A DNA stretch of 64,000 nucleotides from positions 1-64,000 of the forward strand of contig MWOU01000109.1 in assembly GCA_002025975.1 (NCBI GenBank), written 5' to 3'. The position numbers and the translations under genes were made by a program. Below the pieces are notes generated by a model, which had not been told where the DNA came from, made no database searches, and saw nothing but the letters and a program-made list of their open reading frames with translations. Numbering within the stretch: the first letter of the stretch is position 1; every line of letters starts with the position of its first letter. Source of the stretch: Prochlorococcus sp. HOT208_60m_813B04. Its GTDB lineage: Bacteria; Cyanobacteriota; Cyanobacteriia; PCC-6307; Cyanobiaceae. This document shows positions 35,173 to 45,033 of the stretch, one piece after another.

Positions 35173-36273
35173 TTAAAACCATTCAGTCTCAGAATTATCT
35201 TTTTCATTAGTATCGTCAAGTGGCGTAGTTCTATCAAATTTCATTGATATACTTTTTTCTTGCTCACCGTACACATCAACAGCTTTGATATCATATTTTT
35301 GAGTACCATCTCTAAATGGAACTTGAATTCTGAAAGTACCATCGGCAGCAAGAGGCACATCTTCTCCACCGATTGTCAGTTTTGCAGAAGGCTCTGTAGC
35401 TCCATAAACAATTAATTCAGCATCGGCAACGAGCCAAAAAGATCTATTTTTAACAATTCCGTTTCCAGAATCATTTAAACCTGATGACCATTTACCAGCT
35501 CCTGAATCTGTGAGATTATCATTGAGGCTTGTTGAGTTTACATTTTCCATGAATTCTTCAGAACCAACTTTTCTCCTGAGAGGAATATTAGTTGCTGCCT
35601 GGTATAACCTTTCATGCATACCATTTTGTTCTGAATCAACAGGATTTGAAATATCTGGGATTGACTCAGAAGTAGAATCCAAATTAAAAGGTACAAATTT
35701 ATCAAGAATTTGCTCAGAAGGATGAGAGCCAGGAACGTGGCTTGTAGAAGAAAATGCCAATGACATCCATTTAAAACCATATTTATAACCTAATTCAACT
35801 TTATAGTCTCTATCTGCAAGTGGGATTGGCAAATACCACTCAGTACTATAACTATCGACAGCTATCTCCCTTAGTGTTCCTTGATTTAAGTTGCTTCCTT
35901 CAGAACCAGATGCATCAAATAATCGTAAGCACAATTTATTGGCTCCCAAAGATTGTGCTTTTTCTCGATCTGCATCAGAAATTTGCCAAAAAACGTAAGC
36001 CCAATCTGGATCTCGGGGTAGAAATACTACGTTTGTTTTAACTTCGTCACTGCTGTTAAAAGCATTAGATTCAATAGTTTCTTCAGATTTTGGCTGGAGA
36101 GAACTTACGTTTATTTTTTTTGAAGATTTTTCCTGATATTTAAGAATTAAGTCAACTAAGACAGCTTTTGTTTTACGACTGTATAAAGGTACTGATAATT
36201 TACTTGCTTCTTGACGTAATTGTCTGAGGGTTAGTGAAAGTAATTGATCTTTATTAATGATCCCATCAGCCAC
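35173..36273 (-). CDS. DUF4912 protein with Rho/SAP-like N-terminal domain
   Basis: A 366-residue protein. The first 50 residues resemble a Rho N-terminal/SAP helix pair (LRQLRQEASKLSVPLYSRKT). The DUF4912 core contains LPRDPDWAYVFWQISDADRE and LCLRLFDASG. The C-terminal part has an Ig-like pattern (LTIGGEDVPLAADGTF with IQVPFRDG). DUF4912 proteins are common in cyanobacteria and of unknown role. No signal peptide. The start is GTG at 36273. The 269-base region upstream holds no gene that I can support. Confidence 0.85.
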   Translation of the reverse strand: MADGIINKDQLLSLTLRQLRQEASKLSVPLYSRKTKAVLVDLILKYQEKSSKKINVSSLQPKSEETIESNAFNSSDEVKTNVVFLPRDPDWAYVFWQISDADREKAQSLGANKLCLRLFDASGSEGSNLNQGTLREIAVDSYSTEWYLPIPLADRDYKVELGYKYGFKWMSLAFSSTSHVPGSHPSEQILDKFVPFNLDSTSESIPDISNPVDSEQNGMHERLYQAATNIPLRRKVGSEEFMENVNSTSLNDNLTDSGAGKWSSGLNDSGNGIVKNRSFWLVADAELIVYGATEPSAKLTIGGEDVPLAADGTFRIQVPFRDGTQKYDIKAVDVYGEQEKSISMKFDRTTPLDDTNEKDNSETEWF

Positions 36274-36346
36274 TTTAAAATCTCCGTTTTTGTTTGGGAT
36301 CAGTATGTTCTTTTTTTTTGGAATTTGTGTGCCTTTTTGACCTGTC

Positions 36347-36362
36347 GTCAGGATCCTCTGAC
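36347..36362. other. short palindrome upstream of DUF4912 gene
   Basis: GTCAG and CTGAC arms with a six-base loop, about 75 bases before the GTG of the DUF4912 gene. It could be a protein site or a leader hairpin. It is short enough to occur by chance, and no T-run follows on either strand next to it, so it is not called a terminator. Confidence 0.25.
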
Positions 36363-36542
36363 TACTAAATAATTTACAAATTTAGTATTTCTCGCCAAAA
36401 CAGTTGGTAACAATAGAAAAAGTAAGTTTTAAGACTTTAGTTGAATGTAAATTAATTTTCTTTTTTTTTAAATTTTATTACCCAAATTTGTTAACGACTC
36501 AACAAAAATATATTTTTTCTTCGGGATCAATTCGGAAAATTT

Positions 36543-36896
36543 CTAACTTCCTTTAACTAGAAGTACTAGATCATCTATTTCTAAATCCTGAATACTTTTA
36601 CCTATTTTTTTTGAAAAAGTAATTAATTTTTTCGAAGTGGATTCTAACTGCTCATAAAAAAGATCACTAAATTTTTTATCATCAAATTTTTTGGATTGGT
36701 TATCACACCATTCTCTCAAGGGATTTTTATTTTGATATTCCAAGCCATTATCTACATTGGTAATTTTTAAAATATGAAGGCAATGAGCGAGTATTCTTAA
36801 GTGGTGTTTCTGCATTATAGGTAGATCAAGATTATCAATTTCTTGGATAGTTTCTATATTTAATGGGCTAGACAAGGGATCAAGGTGATTGGACAT
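36543..36896 (-). CDS. conserved hypothetical protein divergent from suf operon
   Basis: A 117-residue helical protein I cannot name, with motifs LPIMQKHHLRILAHCLHILK and NPLREWCDNQSKKF. It has only two Cys and no helix-turn-helix that I can see, so it is not SufR, the repressor usually found divergent to sufB in cyanobacteria. Start is ATG; 95 bases separate it from sufB, leaving room for two promoters. It may act in the same regulon, but that is inference. Confidence 0.65.
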   Translation of the reverse strand: MSNHLDPLSSPLNIETIQEIDNLDLPIMQKHHLRILAHCLHILKITNVDNGLEYQNKNPLREWCDNQSKKFDDKKFSDLFYEQLESTSKKLITFSKKIGKSIQDLEIDDLVLLVKGS

Positions 36897-36991
36897 TAAT
36901 TTTTAGTTTTAATAAAAGGAAAAAACTCAATATTGGGGGAATCTTTCGTTAAAGTATATAAAGCTAATTGTAATAAGTTATTTTTGATAAC

Positions 36992-38434
36992 ATGGTCAAC
37001 GAAAATTTAGTTAAAGATGTAGTAAAAGAGCCTTACAAATATGGTTTCGTTACTGACATTGATACTGACAAAATAGAAAAGGGATTAAATGAAGATGTCA
37101 TAAAATTAATTTCACAGAAAAAAGAAGAGCCAAAATTTCTTCTCGATTTTAGATTAAAAGCTTTTAAAAAATGGCAAAAAATGAAAGAGCCCGATTGGGC
37201 AGCTTTAGGATATAAAAAAATTGATTATCAAGATATTATTTATTACTCTGCTCCTAAGCAAAAAGAGAAAATTTCTAGCTTAGATGAAGTTGATCCCAAA
37301 CTTCTTGAGACTTTTGACAAATTAGGAATACCTCTCACCGAACAAAAAAAACTCACAAATGTAGCAGTAGATGCTGTCTTTGATAGCGTTTCTATAGCCA
37401 CAACTTTTAGAGAAGAACTTTCTAAACATGGAGTTATATTTTGCTCAATTAGTGAAGCAGTAAAAAATCACGCGGATTTGATTGAAAAATATTTAGGCAC
37501 AGTAGTTCCAGATAGTGATAATTATTTTGCAGCACTAAATTCTGCAGTTTTTAGTGATGGTTCGTTTGTTTATATCCCAAAAGGTGTTACTTGCCCTATG
37601 GATCTATCTTCCTACTTCAGAATTAATAGTGGAGATTCAGGACAATTCGAAAGAACACTAATCATTGCTGAAGAATCAAGTTCTGTAAGTTATCTAGAAG
37701 GTTGTACAGCTCCAATGTTTGATACAAATACCCTACATGCAGCAGTTGTAGAGCTTATAGCATTAGACGACGCCTCAATAAAATATTCAACAGTGCAAAA
37801 TTGGTATGCTGGTGATGAAGAAGGTATTGGCGGAATTTTTAATTTTGTCACCAAGAGAGGAAAATGTTTAGGTAAGAGAAGTAAAATTAGTTGGTCTCAA
37901 GTTGAAACAGGGTCTGCAATTACATGGAAATATCCTAGCTGTCTTCTTTTGGGGGAAGAATCTGTAGGAGAATTTTATTCAGTAGCTCTCACCAATAACC
38001 TTCAGCAAGCAGATACCGGCACAAAAATGATCCATATTGGTCCTAAGACCAAATCAACTATCGTTAGCAAAGGTATTAGTGCAGGTAAGTCAAAAAATAG
38101 CTATAGAGGTCTTGTCAAAATGGGAACAAAAGCTACAGGATCAAGAAATTACAGTCAATGTGATTCAATGTTAATAGGGGATCAAGCTTCTGCAAATACA
38201 TTTCCTTACATCAAATCTCAACAACCAAATTCTGAAATTGAGCATGAAGCAAGCACATGTAGAATCTCAGAAGACCAACTTTTTTATCTTCAAAGCAGAG
38301 GTATAGAATTTGAGGAGGCAGTATCTATGATGGTCAGCGGTTTTTGCAGAGATGTATTTAATCAATTACCTATGGAATTTGCTGCTGAAGCAGATAAGTT
38401 ACTCGCACTTAAACTAGAGGGATCAGTAGGTTAA
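36992..38434 (+). CDS. sufB: Fe-S cluster assembly protein SufB
   Basis: A 480-residue SufB, the scaffold of the SufBCD complex. Typical segments are [18 protein letters not shown] at the N-terminus, [45 protein letters not shown] and the C-terminal [18 protein letters not shown] with [20 protein letters not shown]. SufC binding and cluster assembly need these. First gene of sufBCDS; 21 bases to sufC. Start is ATG. Confidence 0.97.
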   Translation: MVNENLVKDVVKEPYKYGFVTDIDTDKIEKGLNEDVIKLISQKKEEPKFLLDFRLKAFKKWQKMKEPDWAALGYKKIDYQDIIYYSAPKQKEKISSLDEVDPKLLETFDKLGIPLTEQKKLTNVAVDAVFDSVSIATTFREELSKHGVIFCSISEAVKNHADLIEKYLGTVVPDSDNYFAALNSAVFSDGSFVYIPKGVTCPMDLSSYFRINSGDSGQFERTLIIAEESSSVSYLEGCTAPMFDTNTLHAAVVELIALDDASIKYSTVQNWYAGDEEGIGGIFNFVTKRGKCLGKRSKISWSQVETGSAITWKYPSCLLLGEESVGEFYSVALTNNLQQADTGTKMIHIGPKTKSTIVSKGISAGKSKNSYRGLVKMGTKATGSRNYSQCDSMLIGDQASANTFPYIKSQQPNSEIEHEASTCRISEDQLFYLQSRGIEFEEAVSMMVSGFCRDVFNQLPMEFAAEADKLLALKLEGSVG

Positions 38435-38455
38435 TTAATCAATTTCTAAACTGAA

Positions 38456-39241
38456 ATGCAAAGAAAAATGAAAGAATCAGATCCAATTTTAGAAGTTGAA
38501 AATCTCGCTGCATCTACTGATAATCTTCCAATTTTAAAAGGGGTTTCACTTACTGTCTATCCGGGAGAAATCCATGCCATTATGGGAAGAAATGGTTGTG
38601 GCAAAAGTACTCTTTCGAAAATCATTGCAGGACATCCCTCGTATAATATTACAAATGGCGACATAAAATTTTTAGGTGAAAACATCAACTCTCTAGAACC
38701 CGAAGAGAGATCTCAATCAGGAATTTTTCTTGGTTTTCAATATCCAATTGAGATTCCAGGTGTAAGTAATCTTGAGTTTCTTAGAGTTTCAACTAATGCT
38801 AGAAGGAAATTCCTCAACAAAGAAGAATTAGATACCTTTGATTTTGAAGAATTAGTTAAAGAAAAGTTAGAAATTGTTCAAATGGATCACGCATTTCTAT
38901 CAAGGAGTGTAAATCAAGGCTTTTCCGGAGGTGAAAAAAAAAGAAATGAAATTTTGCAAATGGCTTTACTTGAGCCCAAGATAGCAATATTAGATGAGAC
39001 CGATTCTGGTCTAGATATCGATGCTCTAAGAATAGTGGCATCAGGAATTAAAAAAATATCTAATGCACAGACTGGAATTATACTTATTACCCACTATCAA
39101 AGATTATTAGATGAAATTAAACCAAATTATGTCCATGTTATGTCAGACGGACAAATCATAAAAACTGGTGAGAGTGATCTTGCTCTAGAGCTTGAAGAAA
39201 AAGGGTACGAATGGACTGATAACTTTATAAAAGAGACCTAG
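38456..39241 (+). CDS. sufC: Fe-S cluster assembly ATPase SufC
   Basis: A 261-residue ABC-type ATPase of SufBCD. Walker A is [12 protein letters not shown], the signature is [12 protein letters not shown] and Walker B is [16 protein letters not shown], the SufC-specific form of the DExxxGLD loop. The ATG at 38456 is used; a second ATG four codons on (MKESDPI) is as likely. Four bases separate it from sufD. Confidence 0.96.
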   Translation: MQRKMKESDPILEVENLAASTDNLPILKGVSLTVYPGEIHAIMGRNGCGKSTLSKIIAGHPSYNITNGDIKFLGENINSLEPEERSQSGIFLGFQYPIEIPGVSNLEFLRVSTNARRKFLNKEELDTFDFEELVKEKLEIVQMDHAFLSRSVNQGFSGGEKKRNEILQMALLEPKIAILDETDSGLDIDALRIVASGIKKISNAQTGIILITHYQRLLDEIKPNYVHVMSDGQIIKTGESDLALELEEKGYEWTDNFIKET

Positions 39242-39245
39242 ACAA

Positions 39246-40463
39246 ATGGAAATTATTGAAAAAATAAAAACTAATACATCTGATGATAATCTAACAGAAA
39301 TACAAAAAATCTGTCTTAATAAATTACAATCAAGCCCTCTTCCTAATCCTAAAAGTGAACTATGGAGACTTTCAAATAAATCAAAATTGTCAAACTTTTT
39401 AGATTACACAGTTAATGAAAAAGATTCAAAATTTGATATACCATATCCCAAAAATTCTCAAAGTACTATTAGATTAATAATTGGTGAGAATTGCCAAATT
39501 AAATTAATAAAAAAAAATTATTCAATACAGCAATTAAGTCAGGATGAAATACAAAAATATATCAAAGAACAGATATCTTTTTTTAAGCAAAACGAAAATT
39601 GGAGTGACTTACTAAATCTGTCTTTAAGTTGTAAAAATAATATTTTGGGTTTAAAAATAAATGGATCAAAAATTCCTCCCATTGAAATTTTTAGTCATGC
39701 ATCAAGTAATTCTTTAAAAGCAAAAACCCTAGTAATATTTTTAGAAAAGAATTGTGATGTTGAATTATTACAAGTAAATCTTGGTAAAGAAAACTCTTCA
39801 TTATCGCAATCAACTTTCTTTTGCTTGAAAGAAAATAGTTCCGTAAATCATGGTGTTGTTTCTTACGGTGAAAAAAGATCCAATCTATTAAATTCTCTCA
39901 ATGTAATTCAACAAAAAAATAGTTCATACAACTTAGGATCTTTACATTTCAGATTCAATTATGCGAGATTTGAAATTAGTATTAAACAAACTGCGGGAAA
40001 CGCTAAGACAAATATCAAAGGTATGCAAATCACAAAAAAAGATGAGCAAATTTCAACCTATACAAAAATAGAATTTAATGGCCCAAATGGATTTCTAGAT
40101 CAAATTAATAAATCACTTGCTGATGATAAATCACATGCAGTATTTGAAGGTTCAATAATAGTTCCGAAAATTGCCCAGAAAACTGATGCTTCTCAATTAA
40201 GCAGAAATTTACTTTTATCAAATTTCGCACAAATAGATACCAAACCACAATTAGAAATAATTGCTGATGATGTCAAATGCAAACATGGAGCTACAATTTC
40301 ACAACTAAATGAAGAAGAACTTTTTTATATGCGGACAAGAGGGATCACATTAACAGAAGCAAGTAAACTACAATTAAGTTCTTACTTTCAAGAAATAATT
40401 TCATTTATTCCCATTTCAAAAGATAAATGGGATTTGCTTGATAAACTTTTACATGATGATTAA
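39246..40463 (+). CDS. sufD: Fe-S cluster assembly protein SufD
   Basis: A 405-residue SufD, partner of SufB in the complex. The C-terminal half has the shared beta-helix end: SKLQLSSYFQ region preceded by DDVKCKHGATISQLNEEELF and YMRTRGIT, the classic SufD motif with Cys and His. The N-terminal half is divergent and helical. The stop TAA shares a base with the sufS ATG (TAATG). Start is ATG. Confidence 0.94.
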   Translation: MEIIEKIKTNTSDDNLTEIQKICLNKLQSSPLPNPKSELWRLSNKSKLSNFLDYTVNEKDSKFDIPYPKNSQSTIRLIIGENCQIKLIKKNYSIQQLSQDEIQKYIKEQISFFKQNENWSDLLNLSLSCKNNILGLKINGSKIPPIEIFSHASSNSLKAKTLVIFLEKNCDVELLQVNLGKENSSLSQSTFFCLKENSSVNHGVVSYGEKRSNLLNSLNVIQQKNSSYNLGSLHFRFNYARFEISIKQTAGNAKTNIKGMQITKKDEQISTYTKIEFNGPNGFLDQINKSLADDKSHAVFEGSIIVPKIAQKTDASQLSRNLLLSNFAQIDTKPQLEIIADDVKCKHGATISQLNEEELFYMRTRGITLTEASKLQLSSYFQEIISFIPISKDKWDLLDKLLHDD

Positions 40464-41716
40464 TGGAAACGATTCAAAATTTTCCTGAAATAACGAAGAA
40501 AGACTTTCCTCTTTTAAATAAGAACTTAAAAAGTAATGAGCAAATTATTTATTTAGACCATGCTGCAACCACACAAAAACCAATACAAGTTTTAAAAAAA
40601 ATTGATGAATATTACAAAAACTTTAATGCCAATGTACATAGAGGGGCACATCAATTAAGTGCTAAAGCAACAGAAGAATTTGAAAATGCACGATATTTAA
40701 TTAGTAAATATATAAAAGCGAATTCAGCAAAAGAAATTATTTTCACTAGAAATGCTACTGAGGCAATCAATCTAGTAGCTAGATCGTGGGGCGAATATTC
40801 ATTAAAAGAAAACGATGAAATTCTCTTATCAATAATGGAACATCATAGCAATATTGTTCCATGGCAAATGGTTGCAGCAAAAAATAAATGCAAATTAAAA
40901 TTTATAGGTATAGATAAAGATGGAAAATTAGATATAGATGACTTTAAATCAAAACTAACATCTAGAACTAAACTTGTTAGCCTAGTACATGTTAGTAATA
41001 CACTAGGTTGCTGTAATCCAATCAAAGAAATAACTAAATTAGCTAAACAAAAAGGTTCTTTAGTGTTAATAGATGCATGCCAAAGTTTGGCACATCAAGA
41101 AATAGATGTGTTTGATCTTAATATAGATTTTTTAGCTGGATCAGGACATAAACTTTGCGGTCCTACAGGTATTGGTTTCCTCTGGTCAAGAAAAGAAATC
41201 CTAGAAAAAATTCCTCCTCTCTTTGGAGGTGGCGAAATGATTCAAGATGTTTTTGAAGAGACAAGTACTTGGGCAGAGCTACCACACAAATTTGAAGCTG
41301 GAACTCCAGCCATTGCAGAAGCAATAGGTCTTGCAGAAGCAATTAATTATATTAACAATATTGGATTGAATGAAATTCATGAATATGAAAATACTATTAC
41401 TAAATACTTATTTGAAAAATTAAATCAAATAGAAAATATTGAAATCATTGGTCCATCGCCGGAGATAGATCCAGACAGAGCCTCACTCGCCACTTTTTAT
41501 ATAAAAAATATACATTCAAATGATATTGCTGAAATTCTTGATTCAAAAGGAATTTGCATCAGAAGCGGCCACCATTGCTGTCAACCTCTTCACAGATACA
41601 TTGGAATTAAATCAACAGCTAGAATCAGCATGAATTTCACAACCAATAAGGAAGAAATTGATATGTTTATAGAAAAACTAAAAGATACTATTGATTTTCT
41701 AAAATTCAATTCTTAA
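40463..41716 (+). CDS. sufS: cysteine desulfurase SufS
   Basis: A 417-residue PLP enzyme, group II NifS-like, giving sulfur to SufBCD. The PLP lysine is in the LAGSGHKLCGPTG motif, the substrate Cys is in IRSGHHCCQPLH, and IYLDHAATTQKP is the N-terminal cofactor region. No sufE is adjacent; picocyanobacteria carry it elsewhere. It overlaps the convergent S9 peptidase gene by 4 bases. Confidence 0.96.
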   Translation: METIQNFPEITKKDFPLLNKNLKSNEQIIYLDHAATTQKPIQVLKKIDEYYKNFNANVHRGAHQLSAKATEEFENARYLISKYIKANSAKEIIFTRNATEAINLVARSWGEYSLKENDEILLSIMEHHSNIVPWQMVAAKNKCKLKFIGIDKDGKLDIDDFKSKLTSRTKLVSLVHVSNTLGCCNPIKEITKLAKQKGSLVLIDACQSLAHQEIDVFDLNIDFLAGSGHKLCGPTGIGFLWSRKEILEKIPPLFGGGEMIQDVFEETSTWAELPHKFEAGTPAIAEAIGLAEAINYINNIGLNEIHEYENTITKYLFEKLNQIENIEIIGPSPEIDPDRASLATFYIKNIHSNDIAEILDSKGICIRSGHHCCQPLHRYIGIKSTARISMNFTTNKEEIDMFIEKLKDTIDFLKFNS

Positions 41717-43638
41717 ATATTCAAAGCATTTTTTAAGAATTCCTGAGATTTTTGCATTACTACTTCTTTATTTTCAATATTTCTAAAACCATGCCCTTCA
41801 TTATCAAAAAAAACAACTTCTGAATATTTATTATTCTGAATCAAAATTTCTTGAATTTTTAAAGTTTGTTTATAAGAAATAACTGTATCTTTTTTTCCAT
41901 GAAACAATAAAATAGGTTTTTTTATTTTGTTAATATGATTTATCGGTGATCTATTTATATAATCATCATGGTTTTTTGCATAATTGCCTACCAAAGAATT
42001 TAAATAATCTTTTTCAAACCTATGAGTGTTGTAATGCATATCCTTCAAATCAATAACAGGATATTTACAAATTGCTGCTGTAAAAATAGACCCACATAAT
42101 AAACAATTCAAGGCAGTTAAACCACCAGCACTATTCCCAAAAATTACTACTTTTTCACTATCAACTTGATTTGATTTAATCAATTCAAGAGCTAGTGCTT
42201 TGCAATCATAAGAATCAACAATACCCCATTTATAATTCAACCTCTCTCTATATGCTTTGCCAAATCCTGATGATCCTCCATAATTGACTTCAGCAACAAA
42301 AAATCCCTTCGAGGTCCAATATTGAACTTCAGAATTATATGATCCATCAAAACATGAAGTTGGCCCGCTATGTGCCCTAACAAGGAGCGGTGGCTTTCCA
42401 AAAGTTTCAACAAGCGGCTTATAAAGAAAAGAATGAGTAGTTTTATCTTCAAAACCTTTAAACCAAAATGTTTCAGGTTTTGAACAATCTTTTATATATT
42501 CAAAATTTATTTCCTCAAAAACATTTGATAAAACTTTTTTTGCAAAATCAATCTCAAATACAATTCCCAAAAAATCAGATCCATAACCTTTTAAAAGAAC
42601 TTTTTTTCGAAAAACACTGAAATCACTTATTGAGGTAAAAGGAGTAGAAAATTCATTAACAAATTCAAGATCTTTATATTGTTCCACTATTAAACTATTT
42701 TCTTTTTTTGCTACACAAAATAAATTTTTTATAGTACCTGAAAAAAATGTTTTTCCAGAGACCCATTGTGGTGCTCCATATTCAATCAAATTCCTCTCGA
42801 CTCTTTTCTTAATAAAAATATTCTCAATTTCGCTAACATCTAAAAACAATAAGTTCCACCATCCAGAACTATCTTCGGAACATACCAAATGTGTTTCACT
42901 TATCCAATAGGGTTGACAAAAAGAAACGTTTTTTTTTGAATTTATCAGCTTATTTGAGAATTTTTTTATTTTTTGTATCTCGCCATCTAAATTTATTTGA
43001 GCAAAAAACAGCTCATTTTTCTCCCAGGGCATATGTGGCGCTTCCCACTCTATCCAAGAAAGTAAGTTGGCAGATGTATTAGAAGATAATTCTCCAGCAA
43101 AATTTTTAAATCTTTTTATTCGATGAATATTTTGTTTGGTTTTTTTTAAATTTAAAGAAAATAAATAATCTCTATTATTTATTTCGCAAATTCCATACAA
43201 TAAATTTTTTTCAGAAATGACAAATGAAGAATCAAAATTTACATCAATTGATTTAGATAGTTGTCTAGGTTCTTGAACTGAAATGAGATATTTTTTTTGG
43301 CTTCTATAAGTTGACTCTGCCTCTTTAAAAATTTGAAACCATATTGCCTTGGTAATCTGATCTATCCATATCAAATAAAAATTATTTTTAAAATTTATAC
43401 ATTTATAAGATTTACCACCATATCCATGAAAATTATTTTTAATATTGTATTTTTTACTTGTTAATTGCTGGGGAAACGCTTCTTTGAAATTAAATGGTCT
43501 TGCAAAAATGGCATTTTCATTTTGACCTTGACCAACAACATCAATCCAAAAAATGGTATCCCTAATAATAGTTAATTCCTTGAAAGCATTTTTTTTATAT
43601 TCAGTTTGACTGACTTTTAAATTATCATCATTACTCAT
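41713..43638 (-). CDS. S9 family peptidase (prolyl oligopeptidase-like)
   Basis: A 641-residue serine peptidase with an N-terminal beta-propeller-like part and a C-terminal alpha/beta hydrolase. Catalytic Ser: VIFGNSAGGLTAL (GxSxGG); Asp: LFHGKKDTVISYKQ; His: FFDNEGHGFRN. The hydrolase begins near PPLLVRAHSGPTSC. It probably trims peptides with an N-terminal exopeptidase (DPP/acylaminoacyl) specificity, not decided here. Without a signal peptide it is cytosolic. Start is ATG. Overlaps sufS by 4 bases. Confidence 0.9.
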   Translation of the reverse strand: MSNDDNLKVSQTEYKKNAFKELTIIRDTIFWIDVVGQGQNENAIFARPFNFKEAFPQQLTSKKYNIKNNFHGYGGKSYKCINFKNNFYLIWIDQITKAIWFQIFKEAESTYRSQKKYLISVQEPRQLSKSIDVNFDSSFVISEKNLLYGICEINNRDYLFSLNLKKTKQNIHRIKRFKNFAGELSSNTSANLLSWIEWEAPHMPWEKNELFFAQINLDGEIQKIKKFSNKLINSKKNVSFCQPYWISETHLVCSEDSSGWWNLLFLDVSEIENIFIKKRVERNLIEYGAPQWVSGKTFFSGTIKNLFCVAKKENSLIVEQYKDLEFVNEFSTPFTSISDFSVFRKKVLLKGYGSDFLGIVFEIDFAKKVLSNVFEEINFEYIKDCSKPETFWFKGFEDKTTHSFLYKPLVETFGKPPLLVRAHSGPTSCFDGSYNSEVQYWTSKGFFVAEVNYGGSSGFGKAYRERLNYKWGIVDSYDCKALALELIKSNQVDSEKVVIFGNSAGGLTALNCLLCGSIFTAAICKYPVIDLKDMHYNTHRFEKDYLNSLVGNYAKNHDDYINRSPINHINKIKKPILLFHGKKDTVISYKQTLKIQEILIQNNKYSEVVFFDNEGHGFRNIENKEVVMQKSQEFLKNALNI

Positions 43639-43714
43639 TTATAAAAATATAAAGAAAGTAAATTAAAGTGCTAGTATTTTTATAGCTAAACTTTTAATTA
43701 AAAACTTTTTTAAC

Positions 43715-44320
43715 GTGGCAAACCATTTCTCACAACTTGCAAAAAAGTCAAGAACAAATGGAAGCTCAGAAAAAATTGCAAAAGAACAAACAGGTAAGCC
43801 ATCTCTAGATATTTATAAACTTGGTGATGATGTATTAAGACAAAATTCCAAAAGAATAACTAAGGTTGACGAATCGGTTAGAAAACTTGCTAGAGAAATG
43901 CTTCAAAGCATGTATGCAGCTAAAGGAATTGGACTTGCCGCACCTCAAATTGGTATCAACAAAGAGCTTCTTGTTATAGATGTAAATTTTGAAGATTCAG
44001 CAGCAGAACCTCTAATATTAATCAATCCAGAAATTACAGACTTTGGAACAACCCTTAATTCATACGAAGAAGGCTGCTTGAGTATACCTGGCGTCTATTT
44101 GAATGTAGTGAGACCATCAACTATAAAATTAAAATTTAGAGATGAAATGGGACGACCACGTAAAATGAAAGCAGATGGACTTCTGGCGAGGTGTATTCAA
44201 CACGAAATGGATCACTTAAATGGAATATTATTTGTAGATAGAGTTACATCAAAAGATGATTTGAACAAAGAACTTTTAAAAGAAGGGTTTAACGAAAAAG
44301 ACGTTATCTCAATTAATTAA
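43715..44320 (+). CDS. def: peptide deformylase
   Basis: A 201-residue deformylase, removing formyl groups from new proteins. All three motifs are present: GIGLAAPQIG, EEGCLSIPG and the metal-binding QHEMDHLNGILF. The N-terminus has about 30 extra residues before LDIYKLGDDVLRQNSKRIT, seen in other cyanobacteria. Start is GTG at 43715. It lies 76 bases from the divergent peptidase gene and 4 bases before the HIT gene. Confidence 0.96.
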   Translation: MANHFSQLAKKSRTNGSSEKIAKEQTGKPSLDIYKLGDDVLRQNSKRITKVDESVRKLAREMLQSMYAAKGIGLAAPQIGINKELLVIDVNFEDSAAEPLILINPEITDFGTTLNSYEEGCLSIPGVYLNVVRPSTIKLKFRDEMGRPRKMKADGLLARCIQHEMDHLNGILFVDRVTSKDDLNKELLKEGFNEKDVISIN

Positions 44321-44324
44321 TTTA

Positions 44325-44666
44325 ATGACTGAAACAACAATATTTCAAAAAATCATTAATGAAGAAATACCCTGCGATAAGCTTTATGAAGATAAGTTTT
44401 GTATTGCGTTTAATGATATCCAAGCACAAGCTCCAGTACATTTTTTAGTGATTCCTAAAAAGCCAATAATCAGTTTATTAGAGTGTATTGAGCAAGATGC
44501 AAATTTGTTAGGGCATTTACTTTTTGTTGGTAGCAAAATAGCTAAATCAAAAAATTTAACTAATTGGAGAACAGTAATTAATACTGGAGCAGAATCGGGA
44601 CAAACAGTTTTTCATTTACATATTCATTTTTTATCTGGAAGAAAAATGAATTGGCCTCCAGGTTAA
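44325..44666 (+). CDS. HIT family nucleotide-binding protein
   Basis: A 113-residue HIT (Hint-type) protein. The metal/catalytic triad is VFHLHIHFLSG (HxHxH), and the first part FQKIINEEIPCDKLYEDKFC is characteristic. Such proteins hydrolyse purine nucleoside phosphoramidates. It follows def by 4 bases and may be translated from the same message. Start is ATG. Confidence 0.94.
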   Translation: MTETTIFQKIINEEIPCDKLYEDKFCIAFNDIQAQAPVHFLVIPKKPIISLLECIEQDANLLGHLLFVGSKIAKSKNLTNWRTVINTGAESGQTVFHLHIHFLSGRKMNWPPG

Positions 44667-44712
44667 AACTCTCGAAAGAAATATTAATGGGTTATAAATA
44701 AATAAAAACAAA

Positions 44713-44991
44713 ATGAATACTCCTGAATCCTTTAATACAGAATCTAAAAATTTATTCAATTTAATTTCAAAAAATTGGGAAGAGCTAGATGACTCGCTCA
44801 AAACTAAGTTAATAAAAATTTGGAACGTAATAACTTATAAATGGCAATTACAAATTTTATTTAATTTACCTTTTCTACTATGGTGGGCATTAGATAAATC
44901 TTTTCCAAAAGTTCATGAATTTGATGCAACAATCTTGAATTACTTGAATTTACCTGAGTGGGCACTTTCATTTATTGGGTTTGGTCAATAG
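44713..44991 (+). CDS. hypothetical protein with one membrane segment
   Basis: A 92-residue protein with a hydrophilic first half (ESKNLFNLISKNWEELDDS) and a hydrophobic core around KWQLQILFNLPFLLWWAL, followed by LNLPEWALSFIGF. I do not recognise a family. It lies between the HIT gene and the SbmA-like transporter (42 bases before it) on the same strand and may be part of the transporter unit. Start is ATG. Confidence 0.7.
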   Translation: MNTPESFNTESKNLFNLISKNWEELDDSLKTKLIKIWNVITYKWQLQILFNLPFLLWWALDKSFPKVHEFDATILNYLNLPEWALSFIGFGQ

Positions 44992-45033
44992 ACTGCTAAA
45001 AGTTATAATTTATTCCATAACATTAGTCGAGTA

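Noticed and set aside
36274..36542. Possible small RNA or terminator in the gap upstream of the DUF4912 gene
   Set aside because: Several T-runs and one short palindrome are present, but none combines into a stem plus T-run, and no known RNA family motif is visible.
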